From contig NZ_CP113264.1 in assembly GCF_026642255.1 (NCBI RefSeq), positions 2,666,001 through 2,730,000 on the forward strand: a stretch of 64,000 bases of DNA, in the 5' to 3' direction. How positions within the stretch are numbered: the first letter of the stretch is position 1; the number at the start of each line of letters is the position of its first letter. The notes beneath the pieces are model-generated. The model saw nothing but the letters and a program-made list of their open reading frames with translations, did not search any database and had not been told where the DNA came from. This document shows positions 8,043 through 17,983 of this stretch, in pieces. The translations under genes and the position numbers were made by a program. Source of the stretch: Streptomonospora nanhaiensis. GTDB lineage: Bacteria; Actinomycetota; Actinomycetes; Streptosporangiales; Streptosporangiaceae.

Positions 8043-8759
8043 TCACCGCCCCGGCCGGCGGGGGCACACCACGGTGTGGCCCGCCCACAGCGGCCCTCCG
8101 GTGCGGTCGAGCACCTCGCGGACGACTCGGTGCGCCCGATCCGGCTCGCCCATGGCCCGCACGACCCGGTCGGCCAGGCCGGGGTCCAGGTCGCGGAGCT
8201 CGCGCAGCAGCCACTTGCCGGATCCCTGCCAGTGGCGCGCGGCGGCCAGGGCCAGCCGTGAGGCCTCGGTCAGCGCCCGCCAGGCGACGAAGGCCCTCTC
8301 CCCGGGGTCGGTCGCCCCGGAGAGGTCGTCGAGCAGGTCGGTGAGGACGAAGCGGTGCTCGTCGAGTTCCGCCGGGGACAGGGGCGCGGGACCGGCCGCC
8401 AGCCGGGCCCGCATCCGCTCCCGGAACCCGGCGCCGAGGCCGCCCGTGTCGGTCACCACCACCCCCTCCGCGAGCAGGCGCGGGATCCCCGGCCAGCGCC
8501 GGGCCAGGTTGTCCTCGCAGTAGGCGGCCAGGGTCTGCGGGTCGTGGACCAGGACCTCGACCGGCCAGCCGAGCCAGTGCAGGGAGCTGCGGTAGGGGGC
8601 GGGCCTGGGCGGGGTCACCACGACCACGTCCAGGTCGGAGGTCGGGGTGAGGCGCCCGGCGGCCGAGCTGCCGCCGAGGACCACCGCCAGGGCCTCGGGG
8701 AACAGGCGGCGGGAGAGGTCGATGACCGTGGGGACGGGGGCCGGCCGTTCTCTGCTCAT
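8043..8759 (-). CDS. nucleotidyltransferase-domain protein
   Basis: 238 residues with an N-terminal pol-beta-type nucleotidyltransferase fold: VVLGGSSAAGRLTPTSDLDVVVV (quoted in part, GGSSAAGRLTPTSDLDVV, about residues 29-46) provides the GS motif and the DxD metal-binding pair. The rest is helical and Arg/Leu-rich. Proteins of this kind include aminoglycoside adenylyltransferases and many orphan enzymes; substrate cannot be told from sequence. Starts at ATG 8759, monocistronic, opposite in strand to both neighbours. Confidence 0.7.
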   Translation of the reverse strand: MSRERPAPVPTVIDLSRRLFPEALAVVLGGSSAAGRLTPTSDLDVVVVTPPRPAPYRSSLHWLGWPVEVLVHDPQTLAAYCEDNLARRWPGIPRLLAEGVVVTDTGGLGAGFRERMRARLAAGPAPLSPAELDEHRFVLTDLLDDLSGATDPGERAFVAWRALTEASRLALAAARHWQGSGKWLLRELRDLDPGLADRVVRAMGEPDRAHRVVREVLDRTGGPLWAGHTVVCPRRPGR

Positions 8760-9052
8760 TCCGTGGTCCTACCGCACCGGAGGCCGGTCCACGCGCGGGC
8801 CGGGCGGGTGTGGAGGACTTCTGCGTTCCCCAGTGCCCGGGGCGAGCCCCGGGTGGGCGGCCGGGGACACGCTGCTGCGCCTGCGTTCCCCCCGGGTGGA
8901 CCGGTGCCCCGATTTATTACGGTTTGTTGCCTTCTGTTCCGCGCTGGACATGCCGGTCGGCGACCGGCGCGGACGCTGGAAACGCCCATGTCAGTCGTGC
9001 GATCTTTGCGTAGTCAAACAACTACTCAAAGTAATGACGGGGGCAGGGCCAC
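8760..9052. other. intergenic region before OppC-like gene
   Basis: A 293-base divergent spacer. A short AT-rich island near 8912-8935 (TTTATTACGG and neighbours) and TAGTCAAACAACTACTC near 9010-9027 are plausible promoter positions, but I cannot fix -35/-10 boxes. A GGGGGCAGGG ribosome site precedes ATG 9053. Confidence 0.4.
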
Positions 9053-10078
9053 ATGACCGCGCCGATGGACGTGCCCGAGTCGTCCCGACACGCCGACCCC
9101 GAGGCGGTGGTCGCGGGCGCGGCGAACGCGGCGAACAGGTCCCTGCGCCAGATCGCCTGGCAGAGGTTCCGTAGGGACAAGGTCGGCATGGCCGGCGGGA
9201 TCATCGTCGTCCTCCTCATCCTCGTGGCCCTGTTCGCGCCCCTCCTCACCGCCTGGTTCGGCCACCCGCCCAACCAGTTCGACCAGGACCTGGTCGACCC
9301 GCTCACCGGTGGGGTCCTGCGCGACCCCGACGACCCCGCCCAGGGGCTCGACCCGTGGGGCGGCATCAGCGCCCAGCACCTCCTGGGCGTCGAACCCGTC
9401 AACGGACGCGACCTGTTCAGCCGTATCGTCTACGGCGCGCGCACCTCCCTGCTGGTCGCCACCGTCGCCACCGTGGTGTGCGTCCTCATCGGCACCGTCC
9501 TCGGCATCGTGGCCGGGTACTTCGGCGGCTGGATCGACACCGTCATCAGCCGGGCCATGGACATCTTCCTGGCCTTCCCGCTGCTGCTGTTCGCCATCGC
9601 CCTCGTCGGGGTCATCCCCGACGGTGCCTTCGGCCTCTCCGGCAACAACCTGCGCATCGGCGTACTGGTGTTCATCATCGGGTTCTTCAACTGGCCCTAC
9701 ATCGGCCGCATCGTGCGCGGACAGACCCTCACCCTCAAGGAGCGCGAGTTCGTGGAGGCCTCGCGCAGCCTCGGCGCGGGCAGCGCGCACATCGTCTTCC
9801 GCGAGATCCTGCCCAACCTGGTCACGCCGATCCTCGTCTACTCCACCCTGCTCATCCCCACGAACATCCTCTTCGAGGCGGCCCTGAGCTTCCTGGGGGT
9901 GGGCATCAACCCGCCCACCGCCACCTGGGGCGGGATGCTGGAGGGCGCCCTGCGCTTCTACACGACCTCGCCGCACTTCGTGATCATCCCGGGCCTGGCC
10001 ATCTTCGTCACCGTCCTGGCCTTCAACCTCTTCGGGGACGGGTTGCGCGACGCGTTCGACCCCCGCTCCTCCGACTGA
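9053..10078 (+). CDS. peptide/nickel-type ABC transporter permease, OppC/DppC-like
   Basis: 341-residue inner-membrane permease. The N-terminal cytoplasmic segment (LRQIAWQRFRRDKVGMAGG) matches the OppC N-terminal domain, followed by a first membrane helix and a long external loop. The permease core carries about five helices and the cytoplasmic EAA loop (EFVEASRSLGAGSAHIVFRE, about residues 237-256) that contacts the ATPase. It is followed after 82 bases by the substrate-binding lipoprotein. The matching OppB-like permease and ATPase are 3-5 kb downstream beyond an apparent insertion. Confidence 0.9.
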   Translation: MTAPMDVPESSRHADPEAVVAGAANAANRSLRQIAWQRFRRDKVGMAGGIIVVLLILVALFAPLLTAWFGHPPNQFDQDLVDPLTGGVLRDPDDPAQGLDPWGGISAQHLLGVEPVNGRDLFSRIVYGARTSLLVATVATVVCVLIGTVLGIVAGYFGGWIDTVISRAMDIFLAFPLLLFAIALVGVIPDGAFGLSGNNLRIGVLVFIIGFFNWPYIGRIVRGQTLTLKEREFVEASRSLGAGSAHIVFREILPNLVTPILVYSTLLIPTNILFEAALSFLGVGINPPTATWGGMLEGALRFYTTSPHFVIIPGLAIFVTVLAFNLFGDGLRDAFDPRSSD

Positions 10079-10160
10079 CGCACCGGGTCCGGCCCGGGCC
10101 GGACCGTTCACCGGACCGTGCGGGGCGCGGTCCCACCATCGAATCCGACCAGGAGGCAAG

Positions 10161-11972
10161 GTGAGTACCCATCACTTCACACACGCGGGGCCGTCCAGGC
10201 GGCGCCGCGGGAGCGGCCTGGCCACCGCGTGCACGGCTGCGGCGGCGGCCGTGGCACTGCTGCTGAGCGCCTGCGGGGACGGCCGCGGCGGGGGTGGGGG
10301 AGGCGCGGCCGACGCGGAGTTCAACCAGGGGGAGACGGAGATCGTCAACCCCTCCGACCAGACCGGCGGCACCCTGAGGTACGCCATCTCCTCGGACTTC
10401 GACTCGCCCGACCCCGGCAACACCTACTACGCGTTCAGCTGGAACTTCACCCGCTACTACGCGCGCACCCTGCTCACCTACACCGAGGCGCCGGGGGAGG
10501 GCGGTACCGAGCTCCAGCCCGACCTGGCGGAGGGGATGCCGCAGGGCAACGAGGACTCCACCGAGTGGACCGTCAGGCTCAAGCCCGGCCTCAAGTACGA
10601 GGACGGGTCCGAGATCACCGCCGAGGACGTCAAGTACGCCATCGCGCGCAGCAACTTCGGCGACCAGGCGCTGCCCAACGGGCCCAAGTACTTCCAGGAG
10701 CTGCTCGCCGACAGCGACGACTACGAGGGGCCCTACGCGGACGAGGCCGACCCCCTGGCCGGGTTCGACGGCATCGAGACCCCGGACGACCACACCCTCG
10801 TCTTCCACCTGAACACGAGCTTCTCCGAGTTCCCGTACGTCCTCGTGCAGCCCCAGACGGCTCCGGTCCCGGCCGAGGCCGACCGGGGCGAGCAGTACCA
10901 GAGCCACGTCATGTCGTCCGGGCCCTACAAGTTCGACGGCGACTACCGCCCCGGCGTCTCCCTGAACCTGGTGCGCAACGACCAGTGGGACGCGGCCACG
11001 GACCCGACCCGCAAGGCCCTGCCCGACCGGATCGAGGTCCAGCTCGGGGTCGACCAGAACGAGATCGACCAGCGCCTGGTCAACGGCGAGGTCGACGTCG
11101 ACCTCGCCGGCGCGGGGGTGGGCCCTGCCATGAAGGGCACGCTGATCACCGACGACACCCAGCGGCACAGCGTCGACAACCCGCAGACCAACACGCTGCG
11201 CTACGTCAACATCAACACCGTCATCGAGCCCCTGGACGACCCCGCCTGCCGGGAGGCGGTCATGTTCGCCGCGGACCGCGACGCCCTCCAGCGGGCGTGG
11301 GGCGGCGACACCGGCGGCGACATCGCGACGCAGCTGATGCCCGCCGCGCTCCCGGGCGCCGATCCGAGCATCGACCTGTACCCCTCCCAGGACGACAAGG
11401 GGGACCTGGACAAGGCCCGCGAGAAGCTGGAGGAGTGCGGTGAGCCCGACGGGTTCTCCACGGCGATCGGCGCCCGCGCGGACCGTCCCACCGACGTGAG
11501 CACGGCCGAGGCCCTCCAGCAGGCCCTGGCCCGTGTGGGCATCGACGTGGAGATCAAGCAGTACCCGTCGGACAGCTACACCAACACCCAGGCCGGGTCC
11601 CCGGACTTCGTGCACGAGAACGACCTCGGCCTGACCGTGTACGGGTGGGCGCCGGACTGGCCCAGCGGCTACGGGTTCATGAGCAAGGTGCTGGACGGCG
11701 ACGCCATCCAGGACGCGGGCAACACCAACATCGCGGAGCTGGACGACAGCCGGATCAACGACTGGTTCGACGAGGTGGTCACCGTCGACGACCAGGAGGA
11801 GCGCGCGTCGATCTACACGCGGATCGACGAGCGGGCCATGCAGCAGGCCGTGATCGTCCCGGCCGTGTTCGAGCGGACCGTCCTGTACCGGCCGCCGCAC
11901 CTGACCAACGTCTACTACCACGCGGGCTACTCCATGTACGACTACATGGCCCTGGGCACCACCCGGGAGTAG
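10161..11972 (+). CDS. peptide-binding lipoprotein, SBP family 5 (OppA/DppA-like)
   Basis: 603 residues, GTG start at 10161 behind a strong AGGAGG. The N-terminus has basic residues, a hydrophobic stretch and the lipobox LLLSAC (about residues 33-38), then a Gly-rich linker, so the protein is lipid-anchored outside the membrane. The body shows family-5 features: ELQPDLAEGMP, ITAEDVKYAIARS (about residue 155), MSSGPYKF, and a C-terminal VIVPAVFERTVLYRPPHLTNV. It should capture oligopeptides or similar ligands for the OppB/C-OppDF transporter. It ends at a hairpin terminator, so it is probably not cotranscribed with the downstream half of the system. Confidence 0.9.
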   Translation: MSTHHFTHAGPSRRRRGSGLATACTAAAAAVALLLSACGDGRGGGGGGAADAEFNQGETEIVNPSDQTGGTLRYAISSDFDSPDPGNTYYAFSWNFTRYYARTLLTYTEAPGEGGTELQPDLAEGMPQGNEDSTEWTVRLKPGLKYEDGSEITAEDVKYAIARSNFGDQALPNGPKYFQELLADSDDYEGPYADEADPLAGFDGIETPDDHTLVFHLNTSFSEFPYVLVQPQTAPVPAEADRGEQYQSHVMSSGPYKFDGDYRPGVSLNLVRNDQWDAATDPTRKALPDRIEVQLGVDQNEIDQRLVNGEVDVDLAGAGVGPAMKGTLITDDTQRHSVDNPQTNTLRYVNINTVIEPLDDPACREAVMFAADRDALQRAWGGDTGGDIATQLMPAALPGADPSIDLYPSQDDKGDLDKAREKLEECGEPDGFSTAIGARADRPTDVSTAEALQQALARVGIDVEIKQYPSDSYTNTQAGSPDFVHENDLGLTVYGWAPDWPSGYGFMSKVLDGDAIQDAGNTNIAELDDSRINDWFDEVVTVDDQEERASIYTRIDERAMQQAVIVPAVFERTVLYRPPHLTNVYYHAGYSMYDYMALGTTRE

Positions 11973-11991
11973 GGGCGGCGGGCAGGACGCC

Positions 11992-12025
11992 TCGCGGGTC
12001 GGGGGAGGGGCCTTCCGACCCGCGA
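11992..12025 (+). terminator. hairpin terminator after binding-protein gene
   Basis: TCGCGGGTCGG (11992-12002) and CCGACCCGCGA (12015-12025) form an 11-bp perfect stem with a 12-nt loop, 20 bases after the stop codon. Confidence 0.7.
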
Positions 12026-12154
12026 CGCCTGTCTTCGCACCTCGTGCCGCACCCGGATCCATCACACGCGTGGGCTCCACCGGAACCCCCACCGGGCGGG
12101 GTCCACACCGTGGTGCGGGAGAGGGGGTATCACCTGTTTTGCCAGTTCAGCTGA

Positions 12155-12463
12155 CTATGAGGTTTCGGGGTGGCGTTCAGGCCTGCGGAAGTGGTTCGGG
12201 AGCGGCCGATGAGAGACGTTGCCCTTGGCCGCGCTCTTGTGCTTGTGGTGTCGTTCGCACAGCGCTTGGAGGTTCTCGTAGCGGTGGTCGTGGCAGTCGC
12301 CGATGTGGTCGACCTGGTTTGCGGGCTCACCGCAGATTCCCCCGACAGCCATTCGCCACTGGCAGACGTGACGGTCGCGGCGCAGGATGCGCGGGCGCCC
12401 GCGGCTGTACCAGTCGGAGGGCAGTTCGGCCCTGCGGTTGCTGCCCCTCCACCCTCCGGACAA
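12155..12463 (-). CDS. HNH endonuclease-domain protein
   Basis: 102 residues with an HNH/zinc-ribbon nuclease core: RILRRDRHVCQW, CGEPANQVDHIGDCHDHRYE and NLQALCERHHKHKS, giving the four zinc cysteines and the catalytic His of NQVDHI. This compact form is widespread in actinobacteria and their phages; known roles range from phage packaging to homing or restriction. The start is uncertain: the open frame permits TTG 12463, and no ATG lies upstream of the domain. It is on the opposite strand to the peptide-transporter genes, within a segment that appears inserted between them. Confidence 0.75.
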   Translation of the reverse strand: MSGGWRGSNRRAELPSDWYSRGRPRILRRDRHVCQWRMAVGGICGEPANQVDHIGDCHDHRYENLQALCERHHKHKSAAKGNVSHRPLPNHFRRPERHPETS

Positions 12464-12591
12464 CGGGCACCTCCAGACGCCCCAGGTGATGGGCGGTTGC
12501 CCTGGTGTCCGCCTGTGGCCAAACGTCCTGAGGGGGTCGTGGCGCCCGTCTACTGTGGCGGCATATCCCTGCGCTGCCTTCGGAGACGCCT

Positions 12592-12879
12592 GTGTCGTAC
12601 CCCCCGCCCCCGGGCCAGGACCCCTATGGCCATCATCAGCAGCCGCACCACCAACAGCCGTACTATCCGCCGCCGCCTCAGCAGCTTCCTCCGCCTCCGC
12701 CGATGCCCCGGTACTCCAAGAGCGTGGAGAAGCGGCGCGGGCTCGGCGGGCTGGAGAACTCGACGCACCTGCTGCTGACGATCTTCTCCTGCGGCGCCTG
12801 GCTGATGATCTGGATCCCGTGGTGGATCTTCCGGGTGATCGTGCCGAAGAGGCGCGTCACGAAGACCTACTACCGGTGA
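12592..12879 (+). CDS. small Pro/Gln/Tyr-rich single-pass membrane protein
   Basis: 95 residues from GTG 12592. The first 40 are low-complexity Pro, Gln, His and Tyr (PPPPGQDPYGHHQQ). After a basic segment (SVEKRRGLGGLE) comes one hydrophobic helix with aromatic flanks (LLLTIFSCGAWLMIWIPWWIF, residues about 60-80) and a basic end (PKRRVTKTYYR). Such proteins are common in actinobacteria without known function. Its stop codon overlaps a possible GTG of the next gene, suggesting translational coupling. Confidence 0.6.
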   Translation: MSYPPPPGQDPYGHHQQPHHQQPYYPPPPQQLPPPPPMPRYSKSVEKRRGLGGLENSTHLLLTIFSCGAWLMIWIPWWIFRVIVPKRRVTKTYYR

Positions 12880-12887
12880 GGGCCGCC

Positions 12888-13190
12888 ATGCGGCACTCCA
12901 CGAAGCTGTTCATCCTGGTCGGCGTCGCCCTCGTGGTGACCGGTGTCGTCGCGGGGCTCCGACCCATCGAGCCCATCGCCCCCGCCCAGTCCGGGCCCCT
13001 GGCCATAGGCGAGTGCGGGAAAGTGTTCGATCGAGAGAGCAGCTACCTCGGAGGCCCGGAGTGTGCGGCCGCTTGGTCGAACCGAACTCTGCTTGTGTGG
13101 GGGTCGATTGTCCCGGGCGCCGTGCTGGCCTTCGGTGCGCTGATCATGGACCCGTCGGTCGGCAAGAAGCGGGACCCGGCGGGGAAGTAG
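12888..13190 (+). CDS. small two-pass membrane protein
   Basis: 100 residues with hydrophobic helices at about 8-25 (LFILVGVALVVTGVVAGL) and 68-86 (LLVWGSIVPGAVLAFGALI), and an external loop with two cysteines (GECGKVF and GGPECAAAW) that could form a disulphide. ATG 12888 is used; a GTG at 12876 overlapping the previous stop (GTGA) is an alternative. Probably cotranscribed with the preceding membrane protein. Function unknown. Confidence 0.55.
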   Translation: MRHSTKLFILVGVALVVTGVVAGLRPIEPIAPAQSGPLAIGECGKVFDRESSYLGGPECAAAWSNRTLLVWGSIVPGAVLAFGALIMDPSVGKKRDPAGK

Positions 13191-13480
13191 TCGCCCGCGC
13201 CGTCCCGACGTGCCTCCCCTCAGGGACACGGAGACAGGGGCGGGACGTTGGGGCGCCCGACAGTCGGGGACGCATCACGGGGTGGAGGCTTCCTGCCGGG
13301 TGGGTCTGAACTGGGTCGATGATCGATCGCATTGTCGCTACCTGGGCGTTTCGGCTGTGGTCGAAGGCTGTGGCCAGTCCCCGCACGCTGGACGGAAACT
13401 GGTGGCCTTACACCGGAGAGCGAGGCGGCAGGCAGTCCTCCATGTGGCCAGATTCAGCGGACCGACAGAGGACACCGAGC
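13191..13480. other. gene-free stretch before palindrome array
   Basis: No recognisable gene. Short frames on both strands give no family resemblance. Base composition shifts here from very GC-rich to mixed, which fits a junction of transferred DNA, but I see no terminal inverted repeats or transposase remnant. Confidence 0.4.
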
Positions 13481-13525
13481 CAAAGTCGACTTTGTAAGAA
13501 TTCTTCCAACACACCATTTGGTGTG
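13481..13525. promoter_or_regulatory. three tandem perfect palindromes upstream of a secreted-protein gene
   Basis: Within 45 bases lie CAAAGTCGACTTTG (13481-13494), AAGAATTCTT (13496-13505) and CACACCA-TT-TGGTGTG (13510-13525). All three are exact, and they end 22 bases before the start codon, just ahead of the GAGGAG ribosome site. They resemble an operator cluster overlapping a promoter; which regulator would bind is unknown. Confidence 0.55.
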
Positions 13526-13547
13526 AAGTTTCTCTTCGAGGAGACTC

Positions 13548-14045
13548 ATGGGCGCGATCAAGAAGAGCCTCGTCGCTGTTGCCGCAGCTGTTCTGATGAC
13601 CACAGGTATGGCGGCACCTAGCCTCGCCGCTGCCACCCCTCAATCCCTTCAAACTACTGAGATCACTGAGAGCAACGCAGCTAAAATCCCCCCCTGGCTT
13701 GGACGAGAGCACATGACGTCGACCACCTCCCAGCAGACCCCCGTGACCGTGGCACACGGAAGCACCAGGCTCCAGATTCGTACCGGCGTGCACAGTAATG
13801 GTGTTCGGTACGGGTGGGCTCGCGTTCAAAACGGTGTTGCTGGTACGCACCTTCGCTTCGAAGTCGACCTGGACGGTGACCGGCGATATGACGATTTCAG
13901 GACTGCTCGGATAGAGGGTGGCACCGTATGGACGGAGGGGTATCCGACGTCTTCCTCAAGCAGCCGTGCGTTTCGGGCGTGCATCATGCCGATCCTTGGC
14001 TCCTGCGAAGCACCTAACACCCTGCGAACAACTCCGTGGTGGTAG
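13548..14045 (+). CDS. small secreted protein of unknown function, lower-GC
   Basis: 165 residues with a classical Sec signal peptide: KK near the N-terminus, hydrophobic core LVAVAAAVLMTTGMAAP and a likely cleavage after SLAAA (about residue 29). The mature part is about 135 residues with RLQIRTGVHSNGVRYGWARVQ and FEVDLDGDRRYDDFR, suggesting a small beta-rich fold, and two C-terminal cysteines (RACIMPILGSCEAP). Codon use is less GC-biased than in neighbours (many A/T third positions), which suggests recent transfer. GAGGAG precedes ATG 13548. I do not recognise the family. Confidence 0.65.
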   Translation: MGAIKKSLVAVAAAVLMTTGMAAPSLAAATPQSLQTTEITESNAAKIPPWLGREHMTSTTSQQTPVTVAHGSTRLQIRTGVHSNGVRYGWARVQNGVAGTHLRFEVDLDGDRRYDDFRTARIEGGTVWTEGYPTSSSSSRAFRACIMPILGSCEAPNTLRTTPWW

Positions 14046-14078
14046 CCGCGCTTCCTGAGTCCTAAGTGACTTGTGTGA

Positions 14079-14207
14079 ATCAGGCATCCGCTGAGGGCCA
14101 AGGACTTTCTCGACCTCCTGGCCCACGCCATGCGGAACCGGCCGGCGCGTGAGCTGCGCGCCCGGCTGCGCCGCCTGGACGAACTCCACGGGGTCCCGTT
14201 CCCCTGA
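14079..14207 (+). pseudogene. possible 3' remnant of a protein gene
   Basis: After an in-frame stop at 14076 the frame encodes about 42 residues ending at TGA 14205-14207, including AKDFLDLLAHAMRNRPAREL and RARLRRLDELHGVPFP. High GC third positions and an Arg/Leu helical pattern look like the end of a normal host gene, but no start or upstream part exists: the sequence switches abruptly from the lower-GC secreted-protein segment. It may be the tail of a gene truncated by the insertion. Confidence 0.35.
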
Positions 14208-14234
14208 CACCGGACCGGCGGCCCGGGCCCGTCC

Positions 14235-14579
14235 TCAGGCGTCGCCGTAGAAGTGCTCCAGCTGCCGGTCCAGGCGCGCCAGGTCCGGGTGCTCGCCGAA
14301 CACCGCCCCCGCCCACCGTGACAGGGCGACCTCCCGGGGCACGGCCGCCGAGGCCGCCAGCGCCTCCTGCGCGTCCGCGCGGGTCCGGTGGAGCCTCTCC
14401 GCCGCCGGTCCGAGCAGCCCCCACAGGAACGGCGCCACCAGCCGGTCGTGCTCCGGGTCCCCCCGGCCCGAGAGCGCGTCCTGCACCATGCGCATCGCCT
14501 CCGGGTAGTCCACGCCGTGGGCGTCCGCCACGCTCCGGGCGACCCTCGCGCGGTCCGACGCGCTGAACAGGTTCGGCAT
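14235..14579 (-). CDS. small helical hypothetical protein
   Basis: 114 residues from ATG 14579 with GAGGAGG upstream. Sequence is mainly alpha-helical (ARVARSVADAHGVDYPEAMR; LARLDRQLEHFYGDA), with no membrane segment, signal or recognised motif. High GC3 marks it as a genuine gene of this genome. It lies opposite in strand to the flanking transporter genes. Confidence 0.55.
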   Translation of the reverse strand: MPNLFSASDRARVARSVADAHGVDYPEAMRMVQDALSGRGDPEHDRLVAPFLWGLLGPAAERLHRTRADAQEALAASAAVPREVALSRWAGAVFGEHPDLARLDRQLEHFYGDA

Positions 14580-14948
14580 GGACGTCCTCCTCGAAACGGT
14601 GTCTCCCGGGCGCGCCGTGCTCTCGCCCCGCGCGCCGTACGACCTGTGCGCTCCGACGCCGGGGCCGTGGCCCGGGCGGTGGCGCATCCCTGGAAACAGA
14701 ACTAGCACGGGGAAGGGCCGGACGTGGTCAACTCCGGGTGATCGGGGGGCCTGTTCTCGTCCAGCTCCGGTGCTGCCGTGGCCGCGGAGGGCTCCCCGGG
14801 GCCGGGCACACACCGGCACGGATGAGCGTGATCAATCGAACACTCTCGGTTACTGTTGCCGGTGCGGGTGCGTCCTGGGCGGTCACCGTGGTCCCGGCGG
14901 CCCGCCGCGACCTGCCCCGTCCGAGCCCCTGAACGGAGAGCACGCGCG
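14580..14948. other. intergenic region before OppB-like gene
   Basis: 369 bases without a gene. A possible plus-strand promoter is TGATCA near 14829 with TACTGT at 14851-14856. GGAG at about 14934 serves as ribosome site for the TTG start. Nothing else recognisable. Confidence 0.35.
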
Positions 14949-15962
<1,014 letters not shown>

Positions 15963-16064
15963 TGCCGGACGCGCGGGACGCGCCGCCCTGCGCCGGGCGC
16001 GACCGGGCGCCCGCCGAGGAGCAGTCCACAGACCCGCCGGACCGAGAGAGTAGAGGCGTCCCCT

Positions 16065-17873
16065 ATGAGTGAGTCCGCACCGTCCTCCGCCGAGGCCGTC
16101 GTCCGGGTGGACGACCTGCGGGTGGTGTTCCCGACCATGGACGGCGAGGTCCGGGCGGTGGACGGGTTGTCGTTCGAGCTGCCCGCGGGAGGTGGGCTCG
16201 GCATCGTGGGCGAGTCCGGCTCGGGCAAGAGTGTGACGTCGCTGGCGCTGATGGGCCTGCACCGGGGCAGCCGGGCGCGGATCAGCGGTTCCATCGAGGT
16301 GGTGGGCAAGGACGTGGTGTCGGCGTCGGACAAGCAGTTGCGGCGGATGCGCGGCAACGACATCGCGATGGTGTTCCAGGACCCGATGCAGTCGCTGCAC
16401 CCGCAGTACACGATCGGCAACCAGCTGGTGGAGGCGCTGCGCGTGCACCGGCCGCAGGTGTCGCGTGCGCAGGCGCGCGACCGTGCCGTGGAGTCGCTGG
16501 ACCGGGTGGGCATCCCGCAGGCGCGCAAGCGGATCAACTCCTACCCGCACGAGTTCTCGGGGGGCATGCGCCAGCGCGTCCTGATCGCGATGGGGCTGAT
16601 GTGCGATCCCAAGGTGCTGCTGGCGGACGAGCCGACCACGGCCCTGGACGTGACGGTGCAGGCGCAGATCCTGGACCTGCTGGACGAGTTGCGCCGCGAC
16701 CTGAACATGGGCCTGATCCTGGTCTCCCACGACCTGGCCGTCGTCGCGGGGTCGGTGGACGAGGTCGTGGTCATGCGCCACGGCGTGGCCGTGGAGCGCG
16801 GCGACGTGCGCCGGGTCCTGTCCGCACCCGAACACCCCTACACGCAGGAGCTGCTGGACGCGGTGCCGCGCGTGGAGGTCTCCCGCGCCCAGCGGCGGGT
16901 GCGCGACCGCTCCGACCGGGCCGCGAAGGCGCGCGCCGAGCAGCGCAGGCAGCCGTCGGGGGCGACGGCGGCGGGGGAGGGCGGGGAGGAGTCCTTCGAC
17001 GCGTTCGCCCCGGCCCGGGGGCCGGAGCGGGGCGAGGTCCTGCTGCGGGTGGAGGAGGTGTCGCAGAGCTTCAGGGTGAGGGGAGGGCTCTGGGGCCGCT
17101 CCACGGACTTCTGGGCGGTCAAGGGTGTGTCCTTCGATCTGCACCAGGGGGAGACCCTGGGGATCGTGGGGGAGTCGGGGTCGGGTAAGAGCACGTTGTC
17201 GCGGATGGTGATGCGTCTTCTGGAGCCCACCCGGGGCCGGGTGGAGTTCGAGGGGCGCGACATCACGCACATGTCGGAGCGGGCGCTGCGTCCGCTGCGC
17301 CGTGATGTGCAGATGGTGTTCCAGAATCCGTACTCGTCGTTGAATCCGCGTCTGACGGTGGGGGACGCGATCGGTACGGCGCTGCGGGTGCAGGGGGAGA
17401 AGGACGGCAGGAAGGTGCGCCGGCAGGTGCAGGAGCTGTTGGAGCGGGTGGGGCTGGAGCCCAACCACTACAACCGGTTCCCGCACGCGTTCTCGGGCGG
17501 TCAGCGCCAGCGGATCGCGATCGCGCGGGCGCTGATCCTCAAGCCGAAGCTGATCATCTGCGACGAGCCGGTCTCGGCGCTGGACGTGTCCACGCAGGAC
17601 CAGGTTCTGCGGTTGCTGTCGGAGCTGCAGGACGACTTCGGTCTGACGTACATCTTCGTGGCGCACGACCTGGCGGTGGTGCGCCAGGTCAGCGACCGCG
17701 TCGCCGTCATGCGCAAGGGGGAGATCGTGGAGCTGGGGACCAGCGACGGCATCTACGGGGATCCGCGGAGCGAGTACACGCGCCAGCTGCTCACGGCGGC
17801 GCCCGTGCTGGACCCGGAGGAGGCCCGCCGCCTGCGGGCGGAGCGCGTCCGGCAGCGGGCGGCGGACGCCTGA
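16065..17873 (+). CDS. fused peptide ABC transporter ATPase (OppD-OppF in one chain)
   Basis: 602 residues containing two complete ABC cassettes. N-half: GESGSGKSV (about residue 47), FSGGMRQRVLIAMGL (about 164) and LLADEPTTALDVT (about 186). C-half: GESGSGKST (about 369), FSGGQRQRIAIARAL (about 477) and IICDEPVSALDVS (about 500). Each cassette is followed by the Opp C-terminal segment (HPYTQELLDAVP and SEYTRQLLTAAP). Normally OppD and OppF are separate; this fusion is common in actinobacteria. A Lys/Arg/Ala-rich linker (about 265-325) joins the halves. It energises uptake through the OppB- and OppC-like permeases. Confidence 0.93.
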   Translation: MSESAPSSAEAVVRVDDLRVVFPTMDGEVRAVDGLSFELPAGGGLGIVGESGSGKSVTSLALMGLHRGSRARISGSIEVVGKDVVSASDKQLRRMRGNDIAMVFQDPMQSLHPQYTIGNQLVEALRVHRPQVSRAQARDRAVESLDRVGIPQARKRINSYPHEFSGGMRQRVLIAMGLMCDPKVLLADEPTTALDVTVQAQILDLLDELRRDLNMGLILVSHDLAVVAGSVDEVVVMRHGVAVERGDVRRVLSAPEHPYTQELLDAVPRVEVSRAQRRVRDRSDRAAKARAEQRRQPSGATAAGEGGEESFDAFAPARGPERGEVLLRVEEVSQSFRVRGGLWGRSTDFWAVKGVSFDLHQGETLGIVGESGSGKSTLSRMVMRLLEPTRGRVEFEGRDITHMSERALRPLRRDVQMVFQNPYSSLNPRLTVGDAIGTALRVQGEKDGRKVRRQVQELLERVGLEPNHYNRFPHAFSGGQRQRIAIARALILKPKLIICDEPVSALDVSTQDQVLRLLSELQDDFGLTYIFVAHDLAVVRQVSDRVAVMRKGEIVELGTSDGIYGDPRSEYTRQLLTAAPVLDPEEARRLRAERVRQRAADA

Positions 17874-17983
17874 GCCCTCCGCGGAGGGAGGCCCCCGCCG
17901 ACCGCCCCGGGCCCTCCCGCGCCGCAGTCGCTCCGGGGGCCGCCCCGGCGGGGCCGGGCGGACGCGCTCCCGGCCCCCGCCGC

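Noticed and set aside
12155-12463. HNH protein as a homing endonuclease or part of a phage packaging module
   Set aside because: No intron or intein boundaries and no terminase or portal genes nearby; only the HNH domain itself is supported.
13191-13480. Possible transposase remnant
   Set aside because: No DDE-type motif, no terminal repeats, and no continuous frame resembling a transposase in either strand.
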